DNA from: Ochotona curzoniae
Lineage: Eukaryota; Chordata; Mammalia; Lagomorpha; Ochotonidae
DNA length: 64,000 nt
Direction: 5' to 3'
Assembly (NCBI RefSeq): GCF_017591425.1
Contig: NW_024465885.1
Coordinates: 34,418,501-34,482,500 of the forward strand
Shown here: in pieces, positions 22,268-34,120 of the stretch
Position numbering within the stretch: the first letter of the stretch is position 1
Layout of the letters: each line of letters starts with the position of its first letter
Notes under the pieces: model-generated
The model's database searches: none
What the model was told of the DNA's origin: nothing
Seen by the model: only the letters and a program-made list of their open reading frames with translations
Position numbers and translations under genes: made by a program

Positions 22268-23823
22268 TAGGTGAAGTGTTCCTTGGGGACTTGATTCTGG
22301 ATGAACTCAACAGTGTCCTATCTGCAGTTTCTTAAGGTACAATCCACATCAGCTATAGTTTGGAATTTTGCGTGGTCTATGCAGTGGCAATTGACAAATT
22401 ATTTGTATATTTCAAAATATGCAGCAGAAAGGATTTTTGAGATTACAACGCAAAGAAAAGATGACAGTATTAAGTGATTGATGTACCAATTACATGATCT
22501 CATTACACATTAAATGTGTATGGAAAAATCACCCTGTACCTAGAAACACATACAATGATTTTGTCCTAATTAAAATTTTAAAATTGTTTCAAACAGCAAC
22601 ATTTTTCTTACTTCCAGCTGGGAGCTACAGAAGGCAAATGCTTGCACTTTTGGTAGCAGATTAGGAGTTTTTCTGTCACCATGTGATTTTTTTTTTCCTG
22701 AATATTTTCAATGCTTTCAGAGATGGCGTGAGAGAGCAGAAACTAAAGCAGAAGCGTTTAACTAGACAAGTAATATATTAAAGTATGCTTTCGTGGTGTT
22801 TAGTCTGTATCCCATGGCCAGCCTCTTCAATCGCATCTCTCTTGATGTAGTCCACACCTCTTTTCCATCCTCTTCTCTGTCATCGCAAAGTGATCTCTCC
22901 AGACAGCACTCTCATCAATGGCAGACACAGGGTTGAGATCACTTCTCAGGATCTCCAGCCACAGAAAACACATATGAGCATTAGATTTCCAAGTGATGTT
23001 AGATCCCAGACTGGAGGAAGAAAACAAGCATTTGTTATTTTAAATTAATACAAGTTTTTCAACTTAACAGCATTCTGTGGACACACCAAGCAGTTTGATA
23101 TGTTGGAAACAGGTACACTCCAACAAGTTATTAACTAGCTATTTGTCTTACAAGCTATTTGGGAATTTTCAGATGAAAGTGTGTTAGAAAACACAATCTG
23201 TATGTGCACAATTATAAACTTAGAAAATTGAATATGTATTATATGAGAACACTTTTGTAATAAATAGATATGATAATGCATTATAATCTTAGACATTTTA
23301 AATAGTCTTGGATATGTTAAACTAGGAACCTAGATACATGAGTATATTTTATAGAGCTTTATACTTAAAAATCTATACAAATAAAGTGCAAACAACACTA
23401 TAGATACAGTAGAGTCATTTATTCTGAATTTGTACTTGCTACTGTAAAATGAGGAAGAAAAATTTTTCCTAGGAATCACTATGTGAATAAAACATGAGCA
23501 AAACATGGAATATCATTCTAGAGAATATTTTTTATTATTGATTGTTTCCACTTAAGGCAACATTTCAATTTCAAAATGACAGACATAATAACTTTTGGTG
23601 CTATCAAGTTATATATTGGTATGTTTCCTTAATGTGTTTATACTGTGCAAGATGAAATATTTATATTCACATTACATATTTAAAGTATAATTCATCAAGT
23701 TTCACTTATAAATTATTAACCAAGATTGCACTTGATGCTTATTGACTACTTTCAACAGGTCAATCTTATTTTACCCAAATATGACATAATAGGTAATGTT
23801 AATGAACTGTTTACATTTCATTT
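22268..23823. other. AT-rich sequence, with a short unidentified higher-GC block
   Basis: No repeat recognised. At about 22800-23030 base composition is more balanced, see the separate entry. Confidence 0.55.
22800..23030 (-). other. Unidentified exon-like or retrocopy-like block
   Basis: A 66-codon minus-strand frame (23027-22827) preceded by a pyrimidine tract plus AG (plus-strand 'ctggaggaagaaaac' at about 23012-23026). After the stop another frame continues for about 25 codons, as if one frameshift separates them. I do not recognise the protein. It could be a non-coding exon, an old retrocopy or chance. Confidence 0.25.
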
Positions 23824-24509
23824 TTAAAATTTTTATTTATTATTATTATTACTATCATTTTATGATACAGCTCCATACTCCCTGGGAATTGCTTCGTCCC
23901 CTCCCCAATTCCTTCCCCCAACCACTAAATTCCCCTGTCATTACTAATGAATAGTTCTTCATACACAGTCATATGTCCATTATTGCGGGCATGGACAATG
24001 ACAGAGAGTTCAGCACCCTAGTGTCAAGATATGGTAAACAGTTTCATTGAGAGTCCATCTTTAGTCTGGAAGTAGAGATACACACTGCATTGCATCTTCA
24101 CTCTGGACGCGCTAGTCTCCAATACACAGTCACTGTACATCCCCTCAAATGAAACACCACAATACAAAATCAACAAAAGGAAGAAAAATAGGAATCTATA
24201 ACACCATGAAGTTGAATGACATGCTACTAGATATGATAGTTTCCATCACACAGTCACCACACATGCCCTAAATGTAAAGCCACAAAACAAAATTAACAAC
24301 ATGAAGAAAAAAGATATTAACACGATGAAGTTGAATAACATGTCACTGAATGACTAATGTGTTGCTGAAGAAACATCAAAGAAAATCAAGAATCTTCTTG
24401 AAGAAAATGATACTACTATATGGTTTATGAGTCAGTGAAGAATTCAATCAGAAGAAAGTGTTTGGAGGAGATGAAACTAAAAGAAAAAATAAAAAATCCA
24501 TGAGATATA

Positions 24510-24670
24510 ATTTCTGCTGATCTTTGTTGGTGAGCTATGTCTCCTGTAGACAACAAATAGATGGGTATTTTTTCTTTAATACAGTCTACTAATTTTTTAT
24601 GTTTGATTGATGAGTTTAAGCTGTTTATATTCAGGGTTAGTAACCACAGGTGGTAATTTGGTTCTGTCAT
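24510..24670 (-). pseudogene. L1 ORF2 N-terminal remnant (~50 codons), second copy
   Basis: The ATG at 24670 opens a frame with LTLNINSLNSSIKHKK, the recognisable N-terminus of L1 ORF2 (start of the endonuclease domain). Similarity fades near a 'HQQR' segment, as in the first copy, after which the frame runs into 3' UTR sequence and terminates at 24425. The frame is still open through the remnant. Confidence 0.8.
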
Positions 24671-24727
24671 TTTATCAATGGGTTGTTTATTCATTTAGTC
24701 TTCTGTTGTTATTTTACTGGGATGTTC

Positions 24728-25200
24728 TTCATATTTGCCTTTGGTTTTGGTGGGCGCTATTCCTTTTCTCTGTCAAGAGAACATCTTTAAGTATCATAGG
24801 GCAGTTTGGAAGAGGCTTATTCTTTTAACTTTTCTTTACTGTGGAAGAATGTTATTTCATTTTCAAAGACAAATGAAAGTTTTGCTGGGTCCATCACACT
24901 GGGTCGAAAATTTTTTGCTTTTAGAATGTGGAACATGTCGCTCCATTTGCTTCTTAGCTGTAGAGTTTCCTGTGAGAGGTCTCCTGTGATTTTAACGGCA
25001 TTCTTTTATATGTCAATTGATATTTTTCACGTGTACATTTAAGGTTCTTTTCCTTATGTTTGATTGAAGAGAGCTTGATTATCACATGACGTGGTGAAGA
25101 TCGTTTTTGGTCAAGCCTGTTGGGAGCTCTGTGCCCCTCCTGGATCCTGTTTTCCAATTCTCTCTCTAGATTAGGGAACATTTCCCATATTATTTCATTT
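24728..25200 (-). pseudogene. L1 ORF1 C-terminal part, second copy
   Basis: Minus-strand segment FPNLERELENRIQEGHRAPN (25181 downwards), then the RRM/C-terminal region homologous to the first copy, with frame disruptions after 24954. It lacks the coiled-coil N-terminus because the element is 5'-truncated. Confidence 0.8.
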
Positions 25201-25770
25201 TATTTTGTTTATAAGGTATTTTTATGACAGATTTTACTGACTAAAATTGATACGTATATGATTGTTGGCTTTATGATAGTGTTGAAGTAGTATACAGTTA
25301 GCAGAAACTTTCTTCTGAATCTTGAGTTTTGGTAATTGCCTGAGGTATTGCAGTTTTTTCTCACGATGCTGGGCAGCAGTTGCAAATGCCACATCCCAGT
25401 TCGTCATAGGATGATGATGAGGGGGCACCCTGTATACCACAGTGTAGATCTCTAAGCTGTTAAGAGAGTGGGTTCATTAAATGCCAGCTACGACATTTGG
25501 TGGTGAATTGATTTTCAATATCCAGTCTCAAGTTATAGCTACCAAGCTCTTTGGCACTGTGATCACACTCAGAGTACTCTGGACCTTCCTCACAGTTGCT
25601 TTTGCCAGTGTGAGTAAATCTTGAGTCTTGTAGAATGGTCTTCAGTCAGCGCCCAGGATTCTGTAAGTTGACGTCTATACAACAGAATCTTACTGGTTCC
25701 AAACTATTTCAGCATGGCTTTTAAGAGCTGTGTGTGTTTGCTGGAGGTCGCCGATGGAGAGAGGAGGGCA
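25201..25770. other. Unidentified segment, possible retrocopy
   Basis: Composition is less AT-rich than the surroundings. A minus-strand 68-codon frame (25440-25234) overlaps another at 25394-25209. Neither resembles L1 or SINE and I cannot name a parent gene. Confidence 0.3.
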
Positions 25771-25774
25771 GGTA

Positions 25775-26280
25775 GTGTTGGTGGTACAGCTATTTAAACC
25801 ACTGCCTGTGACTCTGATGTCCATTAAGAGCAAGAGCTCTGTTTTTTTTTTTTTTTTTAATTTAAAGCTTTCTGCTGTCCTCAACTATTTCCCAAGTCAC
25901 AGGCAGGGAGCTGTACGGGAAGCAGGGTCGCCAAGACTAGAACTGGCTCCCATATGGGATCCCAGTGCATCAAAGGCAAGGACTTTAACCGTTACATTAT
26001 CATGCCAGGCCCAAGATCTGTTTTTGTTTTGTTTGTTTGTTTCTCTTTCCCACTGCTTAATTTGCAGTGCCCTGTGAGTCCCTGGGAAAGCAGTCGATGA
26101 TTGCCCAAGTACCTGAGCTTCTGCTTTCATAGAGGGACTTGGATAAAATTCTTGGCTTCTGGCTTCAAACTAGCCCAGCCCCATATATTGCAGCCATGTG
26201 GGGATTGAACCAGTACGTGAAAGTCTCTCTTTCTTCAAGCAGTAAATGTCTGATGACTAAAGTAAATAAGTTTTAAGGAA
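25775..26280 (+). repeat. Old CSINE, split by an inserted SINE
   Basis: Head 'gttggtggtacagctattta' and 'aaaccactgcctgtgactctg' at about 25780-25820, interrupted by the SINE at 25838-26012, then body 'ccctgggaaagcagtcgatg' and tail near 26275. The relative age of the two SINEs follows from the nesting. Confidence 0.75.
25838..26012 (-). repeat. CSINE, 3'-truncated, nested
   Basis: T17 run at 25842-25858, then directly the central body and the head atcatgccaggccc. About half of the 3' region is missing. Flanks share an approximate agctctgttt / agatctgttt duplication. Confidence 0.85.
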
Positions 26281-28207
26281 AGACAAGGAGAAAGAGAGAG
26301 AGAAAGAAGAGAAGGAGAGAGACCTGTAGCAGGTGCAATTGGAATATTTTTTTCACTATGAAAATTCTCTTGAAATCTTGTCTTAGATAAGTGCTCATGA
26401 TCTTTAAGTAAAGCTATTTCTTTTTCTCTTCTCCTTACTTTATATAATTAGCTTCATTTCTTCTCTGTCGTGTTCTCACTCATTAATGTAACATCATTCC
26501 TTCTCTCTTTTAAGGATATATAAAAGTTCTGCTTCAAGTACGGTTAACAATATTAGTAGAAAATTGAATTACGTAAGTATTTAAAACAGGTATTTGTAAC
26601 AGTGGCTAGGACACTGCCTAGAATGCTTGAATTCCAAAGGGGAATTGTTGGGCTAAGACCTTGGATTTGTTTCAGACTCCAGCATCCTGGATAATTAAAA
26701 CAAATTTAAAATCTGCTTTAACATCCAAAATATTTTGATGCAATGTTTCATGACACCATTGTCATGTGTATTAACCTGTGTACTGTCTCCATTCACAAAC
26801 ATGTGATGAGTGGCTTTGTATTAGTGTAAAGATGCAAGTAAAAGAGTGACACACATAATCTGTAGGGCAGGGAAGAAAATTAGGTACATATTAAGCAAAG
26901 CCAGTATTATCAAACAAGTCTTCAGAAAAATGTAACTGGTGAGAGCTTATCTTTCTATCCAATGGTGGAATAAACAATAACTTGTACAAGCCACAAGCCT
27001 TGTGACTTCATGGGACAGTTACCAGGGAGTGGCTTTATATGGGATCGAGGTACTTGGAGATACTTAGGAACATTAGTCTCATGGTGCAAGATTGATGAGA
27101 GAGAAGATAGAGAAAGGTAAGTGATACAGTCCAGGCTCGATGTTGATCAGTTTTCAGTGAATTAAAAGAAAATTTCTGAGTGGCAAATGTTATAAATGGG
27201 CAAAACAATTGCTGAGCTTAGCATCCATGGTTTCAGTGAAATCTACAGTGAAATGCTATGTTAAAGCATAATCCAATAAGATATTATTAAATAAAATAAT
27301 TAGAGAAGCATTGAAAAGGAATCTGTCTGCTCTTTCACATTAACTATGCTTTTATAATTGTGTACCTTTTTAGACAGACCTTTAAAAAATAAAGTTAAAA
27401 TATTAGGACATAGTCCACAAACAACAAAAAAAAGATAACTAACCTTATGCCCAAGGGAGATTCTAAGTGAATTGGATTTTTTTAGCTAGCAACGGAAGGA
27501 CAGGAGTCATCTGATTATGGCAATGAGTCATAGAGAGAGTAATCAGGGCTGGGGAGGAAACGTTGTTTTCCATGTCCGCACAAGACTAACCAAAAGGAAA
27601 TGAATTTTAATAAAGCAGTAATTCTATTTGCGGACTTAACTAAAAAATAATGACAACACTGTAAAATCCACTGCTGAAAGCCATCACAAAGCATACTAAG
27701 ATTGTTGGATTTCCTCAGGACTGTCTTGGGTAACACCTGTTAGATCTGGCTGACTGCACGCAAGATGGAGAGCAAGACCAGATGCCCTTGTAGGATTGAG
27801 ATTTAAACAGATTTGCAAGAGTCTCTAAACGTGATATTGGGGTTTTATTCTGAGAACTAATCAGAAACAACGTGTGTTCTTTTTGATATCAATCAAACTC
27901 TGCAATTTAGGCTTTAAATTTCAGGGAAAGGGGAAAAAAATAGATTGTTTCTATTTTTTTTGACAGAAAATACCCAATACAGATCCCTAAAAATATATTT
28001 CTTGTATTCTGTTGCAAAGAAGAATAACTTTACATAATAATAATATGCCGTATTTTTTATCAGGTTAGACAAGTTGAAAGGAAGAATTTATGCTTTTTCA
28101 ACAAATAAATGATAAATTTTATGGGATAATCATGATTACCTTGGCTTGAACATCAAAAGATGCACACATAAATGAAATGTCACTTTAGTGCATTAGTTGG
28201 AAGTTTA
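26281..28207. other. AT-rich sequence, no recognised gene
   Basis: GA-rich run at about 26284-26322. A possible very old SINE head at about 26588-26695 ('ggctaggacactgcctagaa'). Otherwise nothing recognised. Confidence 0.5.
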
Positions 28208-28543
28208 TGAACCCGGTGTGATGGCTGAATAGCTGAACCCTCTATCATATGTACCAGGTTCCCATTTAGGTGCCACTTCATGTACTGGCTGTTTCACTTC
28301 CCATACAGATCCTTACTTATGATCCAGGAAGGCAGTGGAGGATTGCCCAAAACCTTGGGACCTTGCACCCCAGTAGGTGATACGGAAGAAATTCCTGCCT
28401 CCCAGCTTCAGATCCACTCAGCTCTATAATTCCTCACACCTGTGTAGCAAACCACCACATGGACAATCTTTCTCTCTGTATCTCCTTCTCTCTGTGCATC
28501 TACCTCGCCCCCTCCAAATAATTAATTAATTAAAAACGTTTTA
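28208..28543 (+). repeat. CSINE, full length, moderately old
   Basis: Head 'gaacccggtgtgatggctga', body 'aggcagtggaggattgccca', TC-rich tract and (TTAA)n-type tail at about 28520-28540. Confidence 0.88.
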
Positions 28544-29079
28544 GAAATTTGGATCCACAATTTAGTACATTACTAAGCAAAAGAATGTTCAATACATTCG
28601 TAATTTTACATTTTCAGAAATTGACCTTGTTTTCATTGTGTAGATACAGTGGTGAAACATATTTGGGCTAAAATGGGAAATATTAGGAAATACTTAAAAT
28701 TCAGAGCTTGATTAATTTTGCAGCTCTTTGAAAATGGAGCAAAACTTCCTACATACCAAAATCTGTTTGTCAAACTGTTGAGTCATGAAGTGGATATAGT
28801 CTCTAACTTCAATAAGAGAACACAAGCTTTGCCTCTTAGAAGATGTAGTTTCCATAAATTTGGAAAAATGAGTTCAATCCACCACAATAATGTAGGTATC
28901 TACTTTAGCGGAGGGTGATTTTAATACTGCAAGAAAATTTGCATACAGAAGAATGAAACTAGGCCTGAATAAATTCAAAATTGAATAATGACCTGGATGT
29001 GAATATGTGAATGAATCTACTAGAAGAAAACAAAGAAACAAAAAGTATGAACATTGAAATAAATAAATATTTCATGGAT
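28544..29079. other. AT-rich sequence, no recognised feature
   Basis: Open frame 28718-28918 is short and unrecognised. Confidence 0.55.
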
Positions 29080-29350
29080 CAGATTCTGAAAATACAGGAG
29101 CCAGTGTAAAATAGACAAAGAACTCTTGGAAAGCATAAGAAACCAAAAGGAAACAATTCACAGAATAGAAGAAAACATTTGCAAACTATGTCTTGACAAG
29201 AGGTTAATATGCAGATTACATAAGGAATTCTAATCATCCAATAGTCAAAAAAAAAAAAATCCACTGAAAATTGTCAGTAGTTCAACCAGACATTTCCAAC
29301 GGAAGACACACAAATGCATAAATGAACTAAAACATCATAGGGTACCCCAT
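29080..29350 (+). mobile_element. Ancient L1 ORF2 fragment
   Basis: Conceptual translation recalls the region just before the ORF2 cysteine-rich domain: LICRLHKEF-like, SSN..K-NPLK-like, then TRHFQRKTHKC-like. Stops and a poly-A insertion (29247-29260) break it. Confidence 0.6.
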
Positions 29351-29375
29351 ACATATGTGTAACTTAAGAAAAAGG

Positions 29376-29590
29376 AAACATGGAGATTGGGCAGATATGT
29401 TGTTGACTGACTTAAGCTCTTGGGACATTGTCATTTCACACTGCTTGGGTCAAGTACAGCCTAATCCTGATCCCTGTAATACGTATCCTGGGAAGTAAGA
29501 AATAATGGCTTGGACACAAGTTCTACTATCCACGTGGGTGACTCAGAATTTCGATCTTCAGCTTTAGCTTTACCTGTCTTACCGGTTTCA
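29376..29590 (+). repeat. Ancient CSINE-family SINE
   Basis: Order of landmarks: 'gggcagatatgttgttgact' head, 'gcttgggtcaagtacagcct' B-box region, 'cctgggaagtaagaa', 'ccacgtgggtgactcagaat'. Tail lost. Confidence 0.65.
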
Positions 29591-30781
29591 GGCTAATCCG
29601 CTTGCTGATTGCTCTTTTTAATGGTTTTAGGTTCTATTATTTTGCTTTTTTATTTTAACTAATAATTCCAGTCTCATCTACTTAAGGAACCCAAGGTTTC
29701 TTGTTTCAGTGGTAGCTGATGATAGCCTGAAATTCAGATTAGAGGACATGATTTAACAGTAAAACTGAAGTGTTGTTAATTCACATAAATGAGACTTATA
29801 GTATAAAGCAGAAGAAAAATAAACACAAAATCTGAATATAGAAAATGTAGAGGTAAAACTTTCTGAACTTAATTGAAGAGGCATATTCAGTTTCTGCACT
29901 GGCTGTGGGATTTACCAGACACAGATGCAAGAATCATAGCACTGTGATTTGTTAAAAGGTTTCATCCAGGGGTTAAATGCTTACAACAGTAGGTATTATA
30001 TTTGTTCCTGCTTATTAGATAATGCAAACATTTTTACAGAGAGGAATTAGTGTTTCTAAGGTATTAAACACTTTCATTCTTCTCATGTATTAGTTCGGTT
30101 GTGGAACTTCTTTGCACATAATAAATATTAATGACAGGGACTGCTTTGTATTTGGGTTGCCAACCGTTAGCTCACTTCATTATCTTCACTCTAAATTGGG
30201 GGTGATTATATTAAGAGCTCTTACACTTTTCATTATCTTACGTGTATTTGACTACCCTACTGGACTACCTCATATTTAATTGAAATATCAATTGAGTCTG
30301 AGAGTTACGAATTGAAGTACTGTGTACATTTCTCTGTTTGAAGTGACTTATTTTTTTTTTTTTTTGGGATTGGCAGTTTCTTTTCTCCTTTGTAGTTGCG
30401 ATATCAAAGGAAGAAAACCATGAGTTTAATGGATTCCCATAAATGCTCAGGAGATCTTTTTTCCATTCAGCTAATTTTCCTCAACATCTCTAAACACCAA
30501 AATCCAAATCACACTCAGAAAATAAAACATGTTTCCAGCTGAAACATAAAGTTATACTTTGAATATTATAGAAGCATATCATAAAAATTATCCCAACATA
30601 CCTAGAACATTTGAAATTTCTCTATTTGACTCTATTTTATTTCTGTCATTTAAAAGCAAATTTAATATTTTTATTTTAATTTTAAAAAAGTTCATTTCTT
30701 TCATCAGAAAATAATAGAAAATATGTTACTTGGAAACTTCAAGGAGTTCAATTCAGAGAAGTGCAATTTAAAATACATAAT
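29591..30781. other. AT-rich sequence, no recognised feature
   Basis: T15 run at about 30351-30365. Nothing else recognised. Confidence 0.55.
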
Positions 30782-31035
30782 AGGGCTTGGGTAGGTAAGC
30801 CACATATTTAAGCCAATGAAGAGATTGGTGTGACATGGCCACAGCACATTATCAGAATAACTGGATTTTGGTGCCAACTGCTTGTCAGCTCCAGATACCT
30901 ATTAACGTACGCCCTGGGAGGCAACAGATCCCAGTCTGGGCAGGAGTACCCTGCTACCCCCATGGGTTATCTGCTTTGGATATTTACCTTCTGGCTTCAG
31001 CCTTGCTCACAAATAAATAAATACATACAAATATA
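30782..31035 (+). repeat. CSINE, old, internally shortened
   Basis: 'agggcttgggtaggtaagcc' head, 'ccctgggaggcaacagatcc' body, and an AAATAAATAAATAC tail. About 60-80 bp shorter than a full copy. Confidence 0.65.
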
Positions 31036-31165
31036 TATATTTAAATAATGCAACATAGTTTAGTTCAGATAACTGTCTTTGTAATCATTTCTCAGATTTT
31101 TAAAAGTTTACTACTGGTTTCACTATTAGGTAATAGTTATTCATCAAAAAGACTTTTTAAATTTA

Positions 31166-31790
31166 TGATTGAATGTTTTTTTTTTTATTTCAGTTTGGTT
31201 CATTCCAAATAATCTCTTTTCTCTAGTTGAATTCATCACAGGCTCATTAATTATACAATGGCATCAATTTTCCCAAGAGACTTCTGTGTTTCCTTTTTGT
31301 CACTCATGTGTTCATTACTCAGTGGCGTATTTTTTTTTTTAATGATGCTATAGTTTGCTGTTGTTGTTGATGTTGTTGATATGGGTGTTCTAACTCATAC
31401 CGGTTGTTGACCTTGTTTCGTGGCTTCTCACTTATGGTAATGTATAGTGATGGAGTACTGGGATCTATCATATACAGATGTGGGGGTATAACAGAACATG
31501 CATCCCTGCATCCAGACAAAAGACGGAATCCCAATGAAACTGTTGGACATGTGTAGACAACGGGAGGCTGGACTGTCAGACATTATCTGCACCAACAATG
31601 TCAGGATACAGTCAAATAAGAGACTGATAGAATTATGATTCCTTATGAAGGACTACACTATTGTAACAAAATGGGAAAAATCTGACTAGGGGAGATTGGG
31701 GGGGGGAGGGGATCCCAGCCTATACAAACTTCTGCCACACAATTCAACATTCAAAATAAAAATGTATTTGAAAAGATTGAATCGTGAGTT
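31166..31790 (+). mobile_element. L1 3' UTR, ~620 bp
   Basis: Co-linear with 56.94-57.54 kb over its whole length: the 'tagttgaattcatca' block, a GTT-repeat (31359-31377), 'gttgaccttgtttcgtggc', the 'tcccaatgaaactgtt' block, a G-rich run at 31690-31708 and an 'aaaataaaaatg' end. 5'-truncated. The minus-strand frame 31319-31534 lies in this non-coding region. Confidence 0.85.
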
Positions 31791-31815
31791 CTAAGTGTAA
31801 TATAAAATGTAGCTT

Positions 31816-33690
31816 ACGAGCCAGAGCAACCACTGGCATGCGCGTGATCTATGGCAGGGAACAGGCCCGGTTGGGGAGCTAAAGGGACAACCCTAGCTGG
31901 GTTGAGGTTCCCACCAGGGAACTTATGGGCTGGAATTGGGGCTGCGTTCTGAACAAGAAACAGTTGTAGTCTCCCTTGGGACAAATGTGGACTGGGATTG
32001 GATGCACCAAGCCGGGCCAGACTCCAACACCCTCTGGTGCCCTGGAGGACCAGGATAGATGTGGAATGAACTAGGCAAGGTCTCAACCCCTATTGAGCCA
32101 TGTGTGAGCCATATGTGGGTTTGGACGAGCCATTGCTGGGCTAAAACATCCAACAGCAAGGACTAGTTTGGGTTGAAGGCCAGTCAGGAAAAGCCACTGT
32201 TCCTGCTAAAACAGGAGGCGAACTGAGTAGAGCTGGCTCATGGGCCCACTGGTATGCACAAAATCTGGTATTGGGAGAGGTCCTGATGGAGGACCCTGGG
32301 CAACTCCTCTGGCAGGACACAGATCCTGCAGGTAACAGGTTAGGAACATGATAGGAAACAGCCCAGAATAGGCCATGGAAAGTTACCCAGGGGCATACAT
32401 CTGGCATGGATCGGGGGAAGACCAGGCTGAATCTGTTCCCATCATCCACTGGCAAATCCAGGCACCAGAATAATGTGGGTTGAGCCGAGTTTGGTCGCAA
32501 CAAAAACTAGTGCACAATACAGAATGCCAAGGTGAGATTGCCTGTGCTAGAAGTGACCACAGCACCCAACCAACAAGCATGAGAACCAGGCAGGTAGGGG
32601 GCAGAGCCGGCAGGGGAATTAAGGGTGGTTCCTTTGCTGGACAGCTACTCCCACTGGAGAGCATGAGCTGGGATGGGGGCAGATCAGACTAAGCAGGGCT
32701 ACAACACCTGTGTGCCTCATGTGGACTAGATCAGGGAAAAGCCAGGCTGGGGTGATTATCCTACTTGTGCAAACAAAATTAGAGTGGGTGAGGGTTGTTT
32801 TGGCTTAGCCACAACATCAGTTGGCAGACGCTGGCACTGGGAGCTAGTTCTGTCAAGTCAAACCACAGAACTACCTGGAGAGTGCATAATCTGGGAGTGG
32901 GAGTGGCCTGGGAGGGAAATAGTTGGTTCCTCCCTCTTGGGTTACTATTTCTATGGGAGGGCACGAAAACCAGGATAGGGATTGGGGTGGAATGGGTTGT
33001 GGGACAGACTGGACTACTGCTACACATACTGGCAAACCAGGGTTGGGGGCAGGCCTGATGGGGGTTATTGTGGGTCGCTCCAACTAGGCTACAGCTCCCA
33101 CTTGTTTATGTGAGGGCCAAGAATGTGCTGGCCAGCACCAGGCCGGCCTGCAACACCCACTGGTTCCAGGGGAAGTTAGGGCTGAAAACAGAATCAACCC
33201 AGTGATCACAACCACCAGCTGATAAGGGCCATGGACTGAGCCGGGCCTGTACCCGTTAGTACATACAAGAATCTGGTCCAAGAACACCTCAGACAAAGTT
33301 TGGAGATTTCCCCAGTTGAAATGCTGGACTCAGAACCCTAACCAAGAAAAGAGAGAAGACAGAACAGGTCAATCAACAGTCTCAGCTATATGTTGGCAGC
33401 AAAATACAGGGCAAACAGAGACTCTATGAAGGACTGTGTCAATCAGTGGATTCTTCAAAGACCTCATAGTGCTTGGAGTGGCAAGATTGGCAGCTATTCA
33501 TAACTGGTGAACTATCAAAACCACTTGAGCAAAAACTTCAGAGCATACCCCACATGCGGGACCTGGAGAAGATGGGAAATTGGGTGGGCCTTCTCCCTTA
33601 ATACCCCCCTTTAAACGTGAAGGAAACAATATGGAACCTTTTTACCCCAATTAACTATGTAAAGATTGTTAAAAAAATATTATGGAATTG
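31816..33690. repeat. GC-richer element of degenerate ~60-bp units with a unique A-ending 3' part
   Basis: From about 31816 to 33290 the sequence cycles through blocks of the form gctnnaacacccnctgg...accaggat...gtggnntgnnctaggc. Clear spacings are 60 bp (about 32024, 32084, 32144 and again 33091 to 33151). From about 33290 to 33680 comes a non-repeating part ending 'tgtaaagattgttaaaaaaa'. The flanks carry an imperfect duplication, ataaaatgtagctta (about 31802-31816) and ataaaatatgtaactta (about 33692-33708). The layout recalls retroposons with a VNTR core, but I do not recognise the family. Orientation + is suggested by the A-run. The many open frames here arise from the GC-rich repeats. Confidence 0.6.
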
Positions 33691-33856
33691 ATAAAATATG
33701 TAACTTATACTTACAAAATAATTATATATATAAAATTAGCTAATTAGTGTTAATTAGCCTAAGAAATATTTAACATTAGCATGAGAAATATTTAACATTC
33801 CTTAAAACTTAAATTGTAAAATATGTTGCATATTAACTGAGAAATATTTTAAAATA

Positions 33857-34120
33857 AGTTAAATTTATTTGAAAAGCTTACTTATAGAGAAAATAAGAGG
33901 AGAGAGAGAATGAGTCTTCTACCTCCTGGCTCACTTCCCAAAAGACTGCAGCATTCTGGGAAGCTGGGTCAGGCCAAAGCCAAGAGACACAACTGCTATT
34001 ATTTCACTTGGATCAACTAAATGTTTAATTGATAATGGAGCAACCAGTACTTGATCCAAAACTCCAATATGAAATGCTGCTGTCACAAGCAACAGCTTAA
34101 TCCACTGTGCCAAAAAGCCA
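33857..34120 (-). repeat. CSINE, ancient
   Basis: Reversed: 'tttatttgaaaagcttactt', 'agaggagagagagaatgagt', 'cttctacctcctggctcact', and a head 'cttaatccactgtgcc'. Strongly diverged. Confidence 0.7.

Larger units (their letters stand above)
23826..25200 (-). mobile_element. HAL1-like (ORF2-deleted) L1, second copy, 5'-truncated
   Basis: Minus-strand order: ORF1 3' part (from about 25200 down), spacer, ORF2 start codon at 24670, about 50 ORF2 codons to about 24510, then the same 3' UTR as the 6.6-kb element, ending in (TTA)n at 23836-23855 and a T-rich end. The junction between ORF2 and 3' UTR falls at the same place as in the first copy, while the two copies differ by many substitutions. Truncated within ORF1 near 25200, where unrelated sequence begins. 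Confidence 0.8.

Noticed and set aside
31814..33296. Numerous open frames up to 120 codons in several phases
   Set aside because: They follow from the GC-rich, stop-poor repeat units; frames on both strands overlap and no protein family is visible.
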